From NCBI GenBank assembly GCA_041156125.1, contig JBEVTI010000005.1, positions 124,001 through 188,000 of the forward strand: DNA of 64,000 bases, given 5' to 3'. Every line of letters starts with the position of its first letter. Position 1 is the stretch's first letter. A program made the translations under genes and the position numbers. Shown here in pieces: positions 34,981 to 42,281 of this stretch. This stretch comes from Paraktedonobacter carboxidivorans (GTDB lineage Bacteria > Chloroflexota > Ktedonobacteria > Ktedonobacterales > Ktedonobacteraceae). Below the pieces are notes generated by a model. It was given only the letters and a program-made list of their open reading frames with translations, was not told the DNA's origin and did not search any database.

Positions 34981-35151
34981 TTATTCTCCCCAGTCCTCTT
35001 CCACCTGTGGGGCCAGAGCAACTGCTGGCTGCTCGATATTTAGAACTTCCAGTTCCGCATTGCAATCGGGGCAAAAGAGGATTTCGCCCACTAGCAAGCC
35101 CTGCAAATTCAGTTCTGCCTCACACTCAGGACACTGTGCGATCTGCACCAT
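34981..35151 (-). CDS. lysW: LysW amino-group carrier protein
   Basis: This small acidic carrier protects the amino group of lysine precursors. The 56-residue chain has two Cys pairs, AQCPECEAEL (CPEC) and LFCPDCNAEL (CPDC), forming a zinc ribbon. The tail ends in the diagnostic EDWGE, whose last Glu carries the substrate. It is preceded by AGGA/GAAGAAAC about nine bases from ATG and ends four bases before lysX. It is the first gene after the second T-box. Confidence 0.96.
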   Translation of the reverse strand: MVQIAQCPECEAELNLQGLLVGEILFCPDCNAELEVLNIEQPAVALAPQVEEDWGE

Positions 35152-35226
35152 TGTTTCTTCTCCTTTTGAACTGTTTTCACTGTTTCTGTGAACTATCTAG
35201 CTGTTTACGTTTTCTGTCAGGTCAAT

Positions 35227-35540
35227 AAAAAAAACGCCTTTCATCCTCTGCTCACCGTGATGAGCGAAGGACGAAAAGCGATATATGTGCTTTCGTGGTA
35301 CCACCTTCATTCGTAGATGCTGCATTGCACCCACCTCTGGAAATGAACAGGCCTCAATGCCTGAATTTTCCTTCTGCCCAATAACGGGGGCACCGGCTGA
35401 GTTCTACTCTCGTCCACCGCTTACGCTGAACGATTTCTTCTCGCAGCTTCTGGTTTTTTTTCGCGATCCCGGCGCATACGGGCTTCACAGCTCCCGCCCG
35501 CTCTCTGTATGTCTCGTTGATCGCTACTTATCCGATCATT
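35227..35540 (-). promoter_or_regulatory. Second (gene-proximal) lysine T-box leader
   Basis: On the minus strand the specifier loop is formed by AUAAGUA and a run of eight A (35461-35454) closed by GCGAUC/GAUCGC. The specifier is AAA (Lys) wherever it is placed in the run. A distal AGAGAGCGGG element lies near 35503. The T-box core GGUGGUACCAC lies at 35305-35295, and terminator CGUCCU-UC-GCUCA / UGAGC-AG-AGGAUG with eight U at 35234-35227. It ends 75 nt before lysW. The 22-nt core around GGUGGUACCAC is identical to the first T-box. Confidence 0.9.
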
Positions 35541-35593
35541 GCCTGTAATATGTTGCGATTGTGCTCTGCTTTTTTATGGATCGAAGGGCAAAT

Positions 35594-35905
35594 AAAAACA
35601 CCCTCCATCCTCCAACTTTTTCTGTTGGGAAGGACGAAGAGCGGCAATTTTTAAAAACGCCAGACTTCGTGGTACCACCTTCATTCGCGGCTACCTTGCG
35701 ATAGCTGCCTCTGTGGGCAATCCAAACGATATGCCTGTTGCCTGTTCACGGGGGCTACCGGCGAGTTCTACTCCTGGCTAAAGGCCAGTTTCTTCTCGCA
35801 GCTCCGGGGTCTTTTTCACAGGTGACAAATGATGGGCTTTCCACCAGCCGCCCACTCTCTGAGTTCTACCAACACTGTTACTCGTCCCGGCATTGCTTCT
35901 ACTGT
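35594..35905 (-). promoter_or_regulatory. First (promoter-proximal) lysine T-box leader
   Basis: On the minus strand, lower stem CCGGG/CCCGG and upper stem ACAG/CUGU enclose GAGUA on one side and GAAAAAGA on the other. Aligned with the proS leader (UGAA-CCC-A), this gives GAAA-AAG-A, so specifier AAG (Lys) at 35813-35811. AGAGAGUGGG lies near 35858 and the core GGUGGUACCAC at 35679-35669. The terminator stem CCAAC/GUUGG plus flanking pairs ends in five U at 35598-35594. A second complete T-box follows with no promoter seen between them. Confidence 0.88.
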
Positions 35906-35930
35906 ATTCTGTTTACAACCTACAGGGAAA

Positions 35931-35960
35931 GTTATAACATAGGCCCGACTGCTTTGTCAA
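35931..35960 (-). promoter_or_regulatory. Sigma70-type promoter of the lysine operon
   Basis: On the minus strand TTGACA (35960-35955) and TATAAC (35936-35931) are 18 bp apart. Transcription would start near 35924, about 20 nt before T-box stem I. The leader to lysW is about 770 nt. Confidence 0.8.
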
Positions 35961-36023
35961 GGCATTTTTTGTAAAAAATGAACAAAGTGCTCCCTGTTTG
36001 AGATGGGCAATCTGTACATATGC

Positions 36024-36878
36024 TTATTTTTGGCCCCAGATTACCATGATTTTCTGTTGCGCCACAAAGTCTGGCCGGGCAATTTCATCTATGGCCCGCT
36101 GACACAGTGCCTCGTAATTTTCTGGCAAGCGCCCCCATTTAGCCACAAATGGTGCCATCACCAATAGAATATGCCTGGCAAAATCCTGCCAATCAGGGGT
36201 ATCAGCGCGAAATTCCAGCGTATAACAGCGTGTTTGTACGTTTCTTACCCCAAATTGCTTAAATAAACGGGGCATTTCCCTTAACAAACTGTCATGCTCA
36301 GCTACAAATAAATGGCCCGCCTGAGAATATGTCTGCACAATCAACTGCATCAAAGCATTAAAAGCTGAACTGGTACTCTCACTTATAAAATCCTGTTCGA
36401 CGGCGCGAATAATCCCTCCAGGCCGCGTCACGCGCCGAAACTCTCGCAATAGCTTTGACCACTCCCAGGTACGAAAAAAATAGCCACCCATCTGTATATT
36501 TACCAGGTCAAGATAATCAAAGGGAAATTCAAGCATGTTAAGAGCGTCCATAAGCTGGAATTCCACCCGCTCAGCGACATGTTGCTCTCCAGCGAGCTGG
36601 CGCGCACGCATAAGCAAGCGTTCATTGGTGTCCACGCCATACAACTTTTGGATCGTGGGATAGGCCTGCGCGGCCTGAACGAGCCTGTAGCCAGATCCAC
36701 AACTAACATCAAGCACACGACGATACCCTATAGGTGGAGACTGTTCCGGCCACACGCCTCCCATCTCAGAAATAAGCATCCTATCCTCAAGCATCAACCA
36801 TGTAGATTTCTTTTCCGAGAACTTCTTGCCAGAATGGTTATGCAACTCTTCCTCACGTTGGTTAGGCCAGGTAGACAT
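36024..36878 (-). CDS. Class I SAM-dependent methyltransferase
   Basis: The 284-residue protein has motif I VLDVSCGSGYRLVQAAQ (about 52-68), the post-I acidic residue in LYGVDTNERLLMRARQLA, a motif II region FPFDYLDLVNIQMGGYFFRTWEW and motif III RRVTRPGGIIRAVEQDF. This is the methyltransferase-11 pattern. The C-terminal half is alpha-helical and could bind the substrate, which is unknown. The ribosome site is GGGGTGG. It is a single gene on the minus strand next to the T-box leader, with its own upstream region. Confidence 0.8.
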   Translation of the reverse strand: MSTWPNQREEELHNHSGKKFSEKKSTWLMLEDRMLISEMGGVWPEQSPPIGYRRVLDVSCGSGYRLVQAAQAYPTIQKLYGVDTNERLLMRARQLAGEQHVAERVEFQLMDALNMLEFPFDYLDLVNIQMGGYFFRTWEWSKLLREFRRVTRPGGIIRAVEQDFISESTSSAFNALMQLIVQTYSQAGHLFVAEHDSLLREMPRLFKQFGVRNVQTRCYTLEFRADTPDWQDFARHILLVMAPFVAKWGRLPENYEALCQRAIDEIARPDFVAQQKIMVIWGQK

Positions 36879-37276
36879 TATTCACCACCCCTTTGCCATT
36901 AATACTTCCCACATCGGGAATCATAAACCGCACGCGCAAATGGGAGAGAGACTTCCGTTGTTGGTATTATACATCTATCTATATACTTTCTCAAAGGGTA
37001 TTTGCAGGCATTTCACTTTATATATTACACAAGTACACACTGGTATTAAATTAATGCCTTTTATACTTGAATACTCTCTTTCTTAGGCGCTAAAATTTGT
37101 GCTGGCGGAGAAGATGTAGCACTCTTGTCCTTGCTTTAGCTGGTGGCTACCGCGTTTGTCAGAAAACACTTTTACAGAGCCCTGAGGATTGGCTCGGAAG
37201 TTTGGACTTCCTGGAAGCGAAGTTGTAAGCTATAAAGAGATCCTTTTTCACAGAGAGATAGAAAGGTAGCTTATGC
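36879..37276. other. 398-nt divergent intergenic region
   Basis: It is AT-rich near 36960-37080 and holds no convincing ORF. It must contain start sites for the flanking divergent genes, but no pair of boxes stands out. Confidence 0.4.
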
Positions 37277-37804
37277 ATGCCACAACGATACGACGAATCC
37301 GGTAAAAAAGGGGCGCAGCCCGGGCGGAGTCCCATTCTAGGACAAAGTCACGGCCTCTCGGATCTTGAGGGACAGCTGATCCAGCAAATGATTCGCGAGG
37401 AACAACATTCCGCGCGTGAGCTTTTTATTCCTGAGGAAGACCTGGCGCAAGAGGCCACCACCAGCATGTCAGCCGAGGCAGCAGGCGTGGTCACTGAGAG
37501 CAATGCGCTGGCAATTTTGCACATGTTTAATCGCGATTATCTGTATGGCCAGGGAAGGTTCGACGAATACAAAGATGGTCTACTGCTCAAATGGGGGGAT
37601 GGCTATTCACGCAAGCATATCTGGCTCAGCGTTGAGAACGGCAACCTGCTCTTTGAGACCAGCCATCTGAAGCCATGCGAAAAGCCCTACTGCCAGGGGA
37701 CGCATCATGTGCTCTCCAAAGAACTCTACACCAATATCGATCTGATCAATGCGGAATTGGGTGACCTCTTTCGCCATCCGGTCTATGAGCCGTCCGACGA
37801 CTAG
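37277..37804 (+). CDS. Uncharacterised protein, 175 aa
   Basis: Not recognised. Residues 1-75 are polar and probably disordered, with an amphipathic helix at about 28-50 (LEGQLIQQMIREEQHSARELF). The C-terminal 95 residues look folded, with WGDGYSRKHIWLSVENGNLLFETSHLKPCEKPYCQGTHHV. It contains a C-x4-C spacing (PCEKPYC) near two His, a possible metal site. No signal or membrane segment is present. It runs 23 bp before the start of the receiver-like gene, and the pair is probably one transcript. Confidence 0.65.
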   Translation: MPQRYDESGKKGAQPGRSPILGQSHGLSDLEGQLIQQMIREEQHSARELFIPEEDLAQEATTSMSAEAAGVVTESNALAILHMFNRDYLYGQGRFDEYKDGLLLKWGDGYSRKHIWLSVENGNLLFETSHLKPCEKPYCQGTHHVLSKELYTNIDLINAELGDLFRHPVYEPSDD

Positions 37805-37827
37805 TGAGAAGCAACAGGGGAGAAAAC

Positions 37828-38238
37828 GTGACACAGCATATTCTGGCTTTAGAGAAGGATCTTTTCTTCGCAGTCAAGATCCGCGACACCCTGCGCCATC
37901 ACGAGATCGAGGTGAAAACAGTACGCAATCTGGCGGCTTTCGAGCAAAGCTTGACGATCACCACCGCGGAAAAACCCGTGCTGGTGATCGTCAACTTCTC
38001 CATCCAGGGAGTTGATTGGGAAGCGGCTATTCGCCAGGCAAAGACGCTCGGCTATCCTGTACTGGCCTTTGGCTCACATATCGATCTGGAAGCACACGCC
38101 AAAGCCCGGCAGGCGGGAGCCTCGCGCGTGGTCGCCAATTCTAAATTCACCAGTGACATGCCGGGCCTGGTCAAACGCTTGATTAGCGACCCAACTAGCG
38201 TGCCAGTTGAGATAGACGAGAATGAAGACGTGCCGTAA
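37828..38238 (+). CDS. Degenerate response-regulator receiver protein
   Basis: The 136-residue product has the beta-alpha rhythm of a CheY-like receiver. It reads ILALEKDLFFAVKIRDTLR, then VLVIVNFSIQGVDWEAAI where the phosphorylated Asp should stand, then PVLAFGSHIDLEAHAKARQAGASRVVANSKF. The acceptor Asp is Asn (VIVNFS), the paired acidic residues after strand 1 are reduced, and the Thr/Ser position reads GS. Phosphorylation is therefore unlikely. The GTG at 37828 has AGGGGAG upstream and is preferred over a GTG at 37804 that overlaps the previous stop. It may act as a protein-interaction module with its upstream neighbour. Confidence 0.65.
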   Translation: MTQHILALEKDLFFAVKIRDTLRHHEIEVKTVRNLAAFEQSLTITTAEKPVLVIVNFSIQGVDWEAAIRQAKTLGYPVLAFGSHIDLEAHAKARQAGASRVVANSKFTSDMPGLVKRLISDPTSVPVEIDENEDVP

Positions 38239-38284
38239 ATTTGCGCCGCACCTGAGTGAGTAGGGATGTCTGTGCAAATGGGCA

Positions 38285-38494
38285 CTAGGCGCGGCGTCTG
38301 GTCTCAGGGTGCGTATGCTTCCAACCCCATGGCACGAGCGAAAGCCCGTAGCCCAGTGGGCGTTTGACGTAAGCAACGCGTTGCTGACGATAGGCCCAGC
38401 GCTGGCGCATATATTCTCGCTGGGATTGAGGCATATAGCGCGGGGTGACGCGCATGGGGTGGTGGTGCGGACGATGTGCAAGGCGTCTGCTCAT
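38285..38494 (-). CDS. Small basic protein, 69 aa
   Basis: The protein is rich in Arg, His, Tyr and Pro (SRRLAHRPHHHPMRV..., REYMRQRWAYRQQRVAYV). It begins with ATG four bases after GAAGGAGC, one of the best ribosome sites in the area. No family is recognised. It lies downstream of the Fe-S carrier gene on the same strand but beyond a terminator. The composition suggests nucleic-acid or acidic-partner binding, which is a guess. Confidence 0.5.
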   Translation of the reverse strand: MSRRLAHRPHHHPMRVTPRYMPQSQREYMRQRWAYRQQRVAYVKRPLGYGLSLVPWGWKHTHPETRRRA

Positions 38495-38524
38495 GCAAGC
38501 TCCTTCAGTAGCAGAACAACTAAT

Positions 38525-38565
38525 ACAAAAAGACCTTCCTCTATTATATACGTCAGGGAAGGTCT
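38525..38565 (-). terminator. Intrinsic terminator after the Fe-S carrier gene
   Basis: On the minus strand AGACCTTCC pairs with GGAAGGTCT around a 17-nt loop, followed by five T. It lies 58 nt past the stop codon at 38623. Confidence 0.8.
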
Positions 38566-38622
38566 CTTTGTTCTCATAGCTTCGATGTGGATTTTCGGCT
38601 ACAGAAAAAAGCGCTGTGTGGT

Positions 38623-39027
38623 TTAATGACCGCAGCCGCAGCTGCTGGCCTGGCCACCACCACTGCTGGCAGTCTTGAAGGAATGACCGCAACCGCAGCT
38701 CGAAACGGCGTTCGGGTTATTCACCGTAAAGCCGGCTCCCATCAGGCTATCAACATAATCGACCTCGCTGCCGTCGATATAGCTGACGCTCATATCATCA
38801 ACCAGGACATTGAAACCTTCCTGGGAGAAGACCATATCGCCTTCCTGCTGCTCATCAAGGGTCATACCGTATTGAAGACCGGAGCAACCGCCGCCAGCGA
38901 CGAAGATGCGCAAACCAAGACTGGGATCGTTTTCCTGGGCCAGCAGTTCACGCACTTTATTCGCCGCAGAAGATGTCATGCTAATAACGCTCGTCTCAAC
39001 AGCAGCCTGCTCAATGCGCTCAATCAT
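38623..39027 (-). CDS. A-type iron-sulfur cluster carrier (IscA/ErpA family) with extended Cys tail
   Basis: This carries and inserts Fe-S clusters. The 134-residue product has the family core: MTSSAANKVRELLAQE, LRIFVAGGGCSGLQYGMTLDE with the first ligand Cys (about 48), VLVDDMSVSYIDGSEVDYVDSLMGAGFTVNNPNA, and SSCGCGHSF with the C-terminal Cys pair (about 110-112). Unusually the chain goes on for about 20 residues (KTASSGGGQAS) and ends in a second SSCGCGH. Typical members stop soon after the first CGC. The extra motif may bind metal. It has its own promoter and a long leader. Confidence 0.9.
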   Translation of the reverse strand: MIERIEQAAVETSVISMTSSAANKVRELLAQENDPSLGLRIFVAGGGCSGLQYGMTLDEQQEGDMVFSQEGFNVLVDDMSVSYIDGSEVDYVDSLMGAGFTVNNPNAVSSCGCGHSFKTASSGGGQASSCGCGH

Positions 39028-39456
39028 AATGTGTGCCTCTCTTGACAGGGATTGCTTGTATGTTCAAACCCTGGACTAGTAATGTAACTCACATACGACC
39101 TGCTCGTCCGTGCGCAAACCCTGCTATTTAGAGAGCAAAGCAGGCCGAAAAAGTCATATAGAGGGCGCGAAGAGATCGTTTTTATTAGCGCTCTTCGTAC
39201 GCTTCCTGGGGTTATTATAAACTATCTAAAATGAAGCGTCAAGGCTACTTGCGTCCCGGCCACGCAGAGAACTCTGGTTCTGTTTGCAAGTAAGTTGCCC
39301 ATAGTCCTGCTTGAGGCCAGGAGCGCTGACAAGTTGTCCATGTAGCCATAGAAGCTGATTTCCGCTATAATTAAGCATACCTAATCATAGCAAGGGGGGA
39401 AAAACGTTGCAAGAGAGGACAGAAAGTCTTGTCGATGGACAGTCAGCACGAAAGAG
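39028..39456. other. Divergent intergenic region with leader hairpin
   Basis: It holds the promoter of the Fe-S carrier gene (39214-39242), a leader hairpin CGAAGAG/CTCTTCG (39168-39174 and 39191-39197) and a TATAAT at 39366-39371. The last is a likely -10 box for the plus-strand S1 gene, without a clear -35. No ORF is supported. Confidence 0.45.
39214..39242 (-). promoter_or_regulatory. Sigma70-type promoter of the Fe-S carrier gene
   Basis: On the minus strand TTGACG (39242-39237) and TATAAT (39219-39214) have a 17-bp spacer. The predicted leader is about 180 nt. Confidence 0.85.
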
Positions 39457-40026
39457 ATGAATTTTGTGGATGAGCCGCAGCAACCAGCCAACGTGTGGGA
39501 ACACGCGGATGAGCGTTACCAGGCCGGACAGAAGGTGCAAGGCGTAGTCACCCGCGTGGCCCAGTTTGGCATTTTTGTACAGGTTGAGTCCGGTCTCGAA
39601 GGCATTATTTATGCTTTTGAGTTGGGAAGTGGGCCTGCCGCCCTGACCACTTTTACGCCCGGTCAGGAAATACAGCTCTTTGTCAAGAATATAGATATAA
39701 GCAGAAAGCGCCTGGAACTCAGCCTGGACAATGCCCTTATGCCGGAACTGCTGGATGAACGCGCCTTGCCACTGCCGCTGCATCGTCAATTATCCGTTGG
39801 CGAACAATCTCGCTCTATACCACCTCAGTTACTGCCAAACATCCCTGCCATTACTAGAGAATCGGCCCTCCCAGCCTGTCCAGGCTGCCTACGCCAGGTG
39901 CAGACCAACTGGAAGTTTTGCGTCTATTGCGGCGCAGCGCTTCAATGCCGCTGCCCTGCCTGCGGAAACATACAACCTGCTCTGCCGGACGCGCGTTTCT
40001 GCTTTGCATGTGGCCAGGCTGTATAG
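39457..40026 (+). CDS. S1 RNA-binding domain plus double zinc-ribbon protein
   Basis: The 189-residue product starts with an S1 domain (about 22-95: GQKVQGVVTRVAQFGIFVQVESGLEGIIYAFEL ... GQEIQLFVKNIDISRKRLELSLD). After a linker it has a double zinc ribbon of four CxxC knuckles: ACPGC, CVYCGAAL, CRCPACG and CFACGQAV. S1 domains bind single-stranded RNA, and the zinc ribbons could mediate protein contact. The pattern suggests an RNA- or ribosome-associated factor. The start has GAAAGAG just before it, a weak site. Confidence 0.8.
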   Translation: MNFVDEPQQPANVWEHADERYQAGQKVQGVVTRVAQFGIFVQVESGLEGIIYAFELGSGPAALTTFTPGQEIQLFVKNIDISRKRLELSLDNALMPELLDERALPLPLHRQLSVGEQSRSIPPQLLPNIPAITRESALPACPGCLRQVQTNWKFCVYCGAALQCRCPACGNIQPALPDARFCFACGQAV

Positions 40027-40470
40027 TACGCAATGAAACAATTATGTCTTTGTAACCCTTTTATATAAGTAGAGATAGACAAAAAAAGAGCACATTCTGT
40101 CCCTGTGAAGCACTTCATAGTTAGCTAATAGATAGCCGTGTTATATAAAACAATGAACAATTCGCGGGACTATAGAAGACAAGGTAGCTGTTTTCGCTGG
40201 CTATGTTACAATAAAATCAACGTAACTATGCGGCAGGGAATACCGAGGGACGGTCTCTCTGACTGAAGAGCGAAGTACTCGCGCGGCATCTCTTTTGCGC
40301 AAGCGTCGCAGCGGGCAAGGTACAAAGAATAGCTCGATAGTTACAAATCAAAGCTCTTTCTATCAATATTATTCGTTCCTGACCGATTTGACAGCAGCAA
40401 TCTTTGCTTAGCAACTTATATGCCAGATAGGCAGAACGATAGAGCACGTCTACCAGAAAAGGAAGCGACA
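40027..40470 (+). other. 444-nt intergenic region, long leader of the zinc-ribbon gene
   Basis: A possible promoter TAGCTG-16-TACAAT lies near 40185-40213, which would give a leader of about 250 nt. No known riboswitch pattern was recognised and no ORF is supported. Confidence 0.35.
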
Positions 40471-41937
40471 ATGGCACAGGCATTGCCACGTTATTGTCCT
40501 CGATGTGGTACACCAACGTGGGTAGGTATGCAGTTCTGCGCGACCTGCGAACTCCCCGCCAGTGCCATGCTAAGTCGTCCAGACAATCGACCAGCAACTA
40601 CAAACGATTTCAATGACCCATCACAGCAGGCGATGGCAGCGATCCCCAGGCAAACGCAACAGGGAAATGAGGCGTATTTCGCGCCAATCTCCCCTCAGAA
40701 CCGGGATTTTCAAGCCGACCTGGATACCGTAGAAGAACCCGCGATCCCGAGTCAGTTCCCACCTATCTCACCCCTGCCACCAGCGGCAGGCAATCTGCAT
40801 GATCCTCGCAGCCAGGATGGGCAGCAGATGTGGTCCGCGCCAGCACAACAGCCTGCCCCGGATAACTGGAATGCTGCTAATCCATCCTATCCCTCAAACA
40901 ATCCAGCAGCAGCAGGGTGGAATGCAGCAGAGCCTGCCTACCCAGCAGTTAATCAGGCCGCGCAACCAGCATGGGGTGGTCAGAGCGGATCACCAGGTCT
41001 ACCCACGCAACAAAAAACGCCTCGCCAAGGGCGACGCATGGGGCGCATATTGATTTTGATTGTATTGCTTGTTTTGTTGCTGCTCGCGGGTGGCGGCTAC
41101 TTTGCCTTCTCCGCTGCGGGGGGGCATCTGCCAGGCAGCAATGCCTCACAGGCTAGCATCAAAACGACCAGCCTGAATAGTAGCGTGACCTACGCTGGGG
41201 TAGCTATAACCGTTCTCAATGTACAGCAATCTCAGAATTTCGTCGATGATCCCCAAAGCGCCAGCAACGGCATGGTGCGCTTAAATCTGCAAGAGCAGAA
41301 TCCCACAGGCGTAACGATCGCCTGGGATTACAACCAGATAGCGCGTCTTGGCGGAGCGGGTCAAACTGCACTGGTCCCAATATATGTCAAATCCAAAGGC
41401 AGTATTGCACCTGGCGTCACACAAAAAAGCGTGATCGATTTCGTCGTCGCCAATGGGGGCACACTAAATAAGCTCGTCTTTCAGCTTGGCAGTTCCAAAG
41501 AGGCGCAAATACTTATTCCGCTCAATGGTCAGGCCAATCTCAGCCAGTATCAAGCAAAGACAACTACACAGAACGGAAAACTGACTTACTTTGGTCTGAA
41601 CTGGACCCTGACTGGCGCAACTACCAGTTGGAGCATTCCCAAGCAGCAGGCCAGCAATGGGACGGTGTTCCTTACCCTTAATCTCACGGTTGACAATACA
41701 CTCTCTCAGGAAGCGATCAGTGGTTCGCCATTTGACTACATGCGGATCAAAGTTGGCAACCAGACCATAGCACCCGTAAGTACCACTGTACCGATCTCTT
41801 TTGCCAGCGGCGATATGGGTAAGAAAGGCACGACTACCTTTCTCATCCCCCAAAATAGCACAACCTGCACGTTACTTATGGTGTCGCAAGACCCCGGAAC
41901 GAGCGGACAGGCCAGTTTGGATTTCCAAATTGGCTAA
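40471..41937 (+). CDS. Zinc-ribbon, Pro/Gln-rich, single-pass membrane protein (copy A)
   Basis: The 488-residue product has an N-terminal zinc ribbon, YCPRCGTPTWVGMQFCATCE (about 8-27). A long Pro/Gln/Asn-rich segment follows (about 40-185; units such as NPSYPSNNPAAAGWNAAEPAYP). One membrane helix lies at about 192-214 (ILILIVLLVLLLLAGGGYFAF). The extracytoplasmic part has two related beta-sandwich-like halves (about 230-350 and 365-488), like DUF4352 or Ig-type domains. ATG 40471 is chosen because GGAAG lies before it; an upstream in-frame ATG at 40420 adds no conserved residues. It is followed by a paralogue. Function is unknown, with an envelope stress or sensing role only inferred. Confidence 0.75.
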   Translation: MAQALPRYCPRCGTPTWVGMQFCATCELPASAMLSRPDNRPATTNDFNDPSQQAMAAIPRQTQQGNEAYFAPISPQNRDFQADLDTVEEPAIPSQFPPISPLPPAAGNLHDPRSQDGQQMWSAPAQQPAPDNWNAANPSYPSNNPAAAGWNAAEPAYPAVNQAAQPAWGGQSGSPGLPTQQKTPRQGRRMGRILILIVLLVLLLLAGGGYFAFSAAGGHLPGSNASQASIKTTSLNSSVTYAGVAITVLNVQQSQNFVDDPQSASNGMVRLNLQEQNPTGVTIAWDYNQIARLGGAGQTALVPIYVKSKGSIAPGVTQKSVIDFVVANGGTLNKLVFQLGSSKEAQILIPLNGQANLSQYQAKTTTQNGKLTYFGLNWTLTGATTSWSIPKQQASNGTVFLTLNLTVDNTLSQEAISGSPFDYMRIKVGNQTIAPVSTTVPISFASGDMGKKGTTTFLIPQNSTTCTLLMVSQDPGTSGQASLDFQIG

Positions 41938-42281
41938 ATAGAAAAAGAGACTTTCTCCAGGTCCGCAAGACAGTTATAATAAAGGCTGCGATGCCTGTGC
42001 CAATGAGCAGATGCTCAGGTGCAGGCCACGTAGCCTTATTTTTGCTGTGTCGCTATCTATAGCAAACATCACTGCTTTTCTGTCGAGCGCATGCAGACAT
42101 TCATGCTATGCACAGCCAGGCACTAAAGACGCTCTATGGATGGGAAGCACATAATGCGCTCCCCAGCTGTTTGCCCACACAGAAAAGCCATGGTGGTTTG
42201 TTCAAGCCAGGTCAGAGAGCGGATGAGAGAAGCGGACTCCCCATCTACCTGGAGTAAAAGAGAAGTTTAAGGAGAACGAGT
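41938..42281 (+). other. 344-nt intergenic region between the zinc-ribbon paralogues
   Basis: A TATAAT at about 41976-41981 is a plausible -10 box, without a clear -35. It would give the second gene its own transcript with a 300-nt leader. No ORF is seen. Confidence 0.35.

Noticed and set aside
34107..35151. Reading LysW-LysX as an arginine (ArgX) system
   Set aside because: Homocitrate synthase, homoaconitase and homoisocitrate dehydrogenase in the same operon, and lysine specifiers in both T-boxes, point to lysine.
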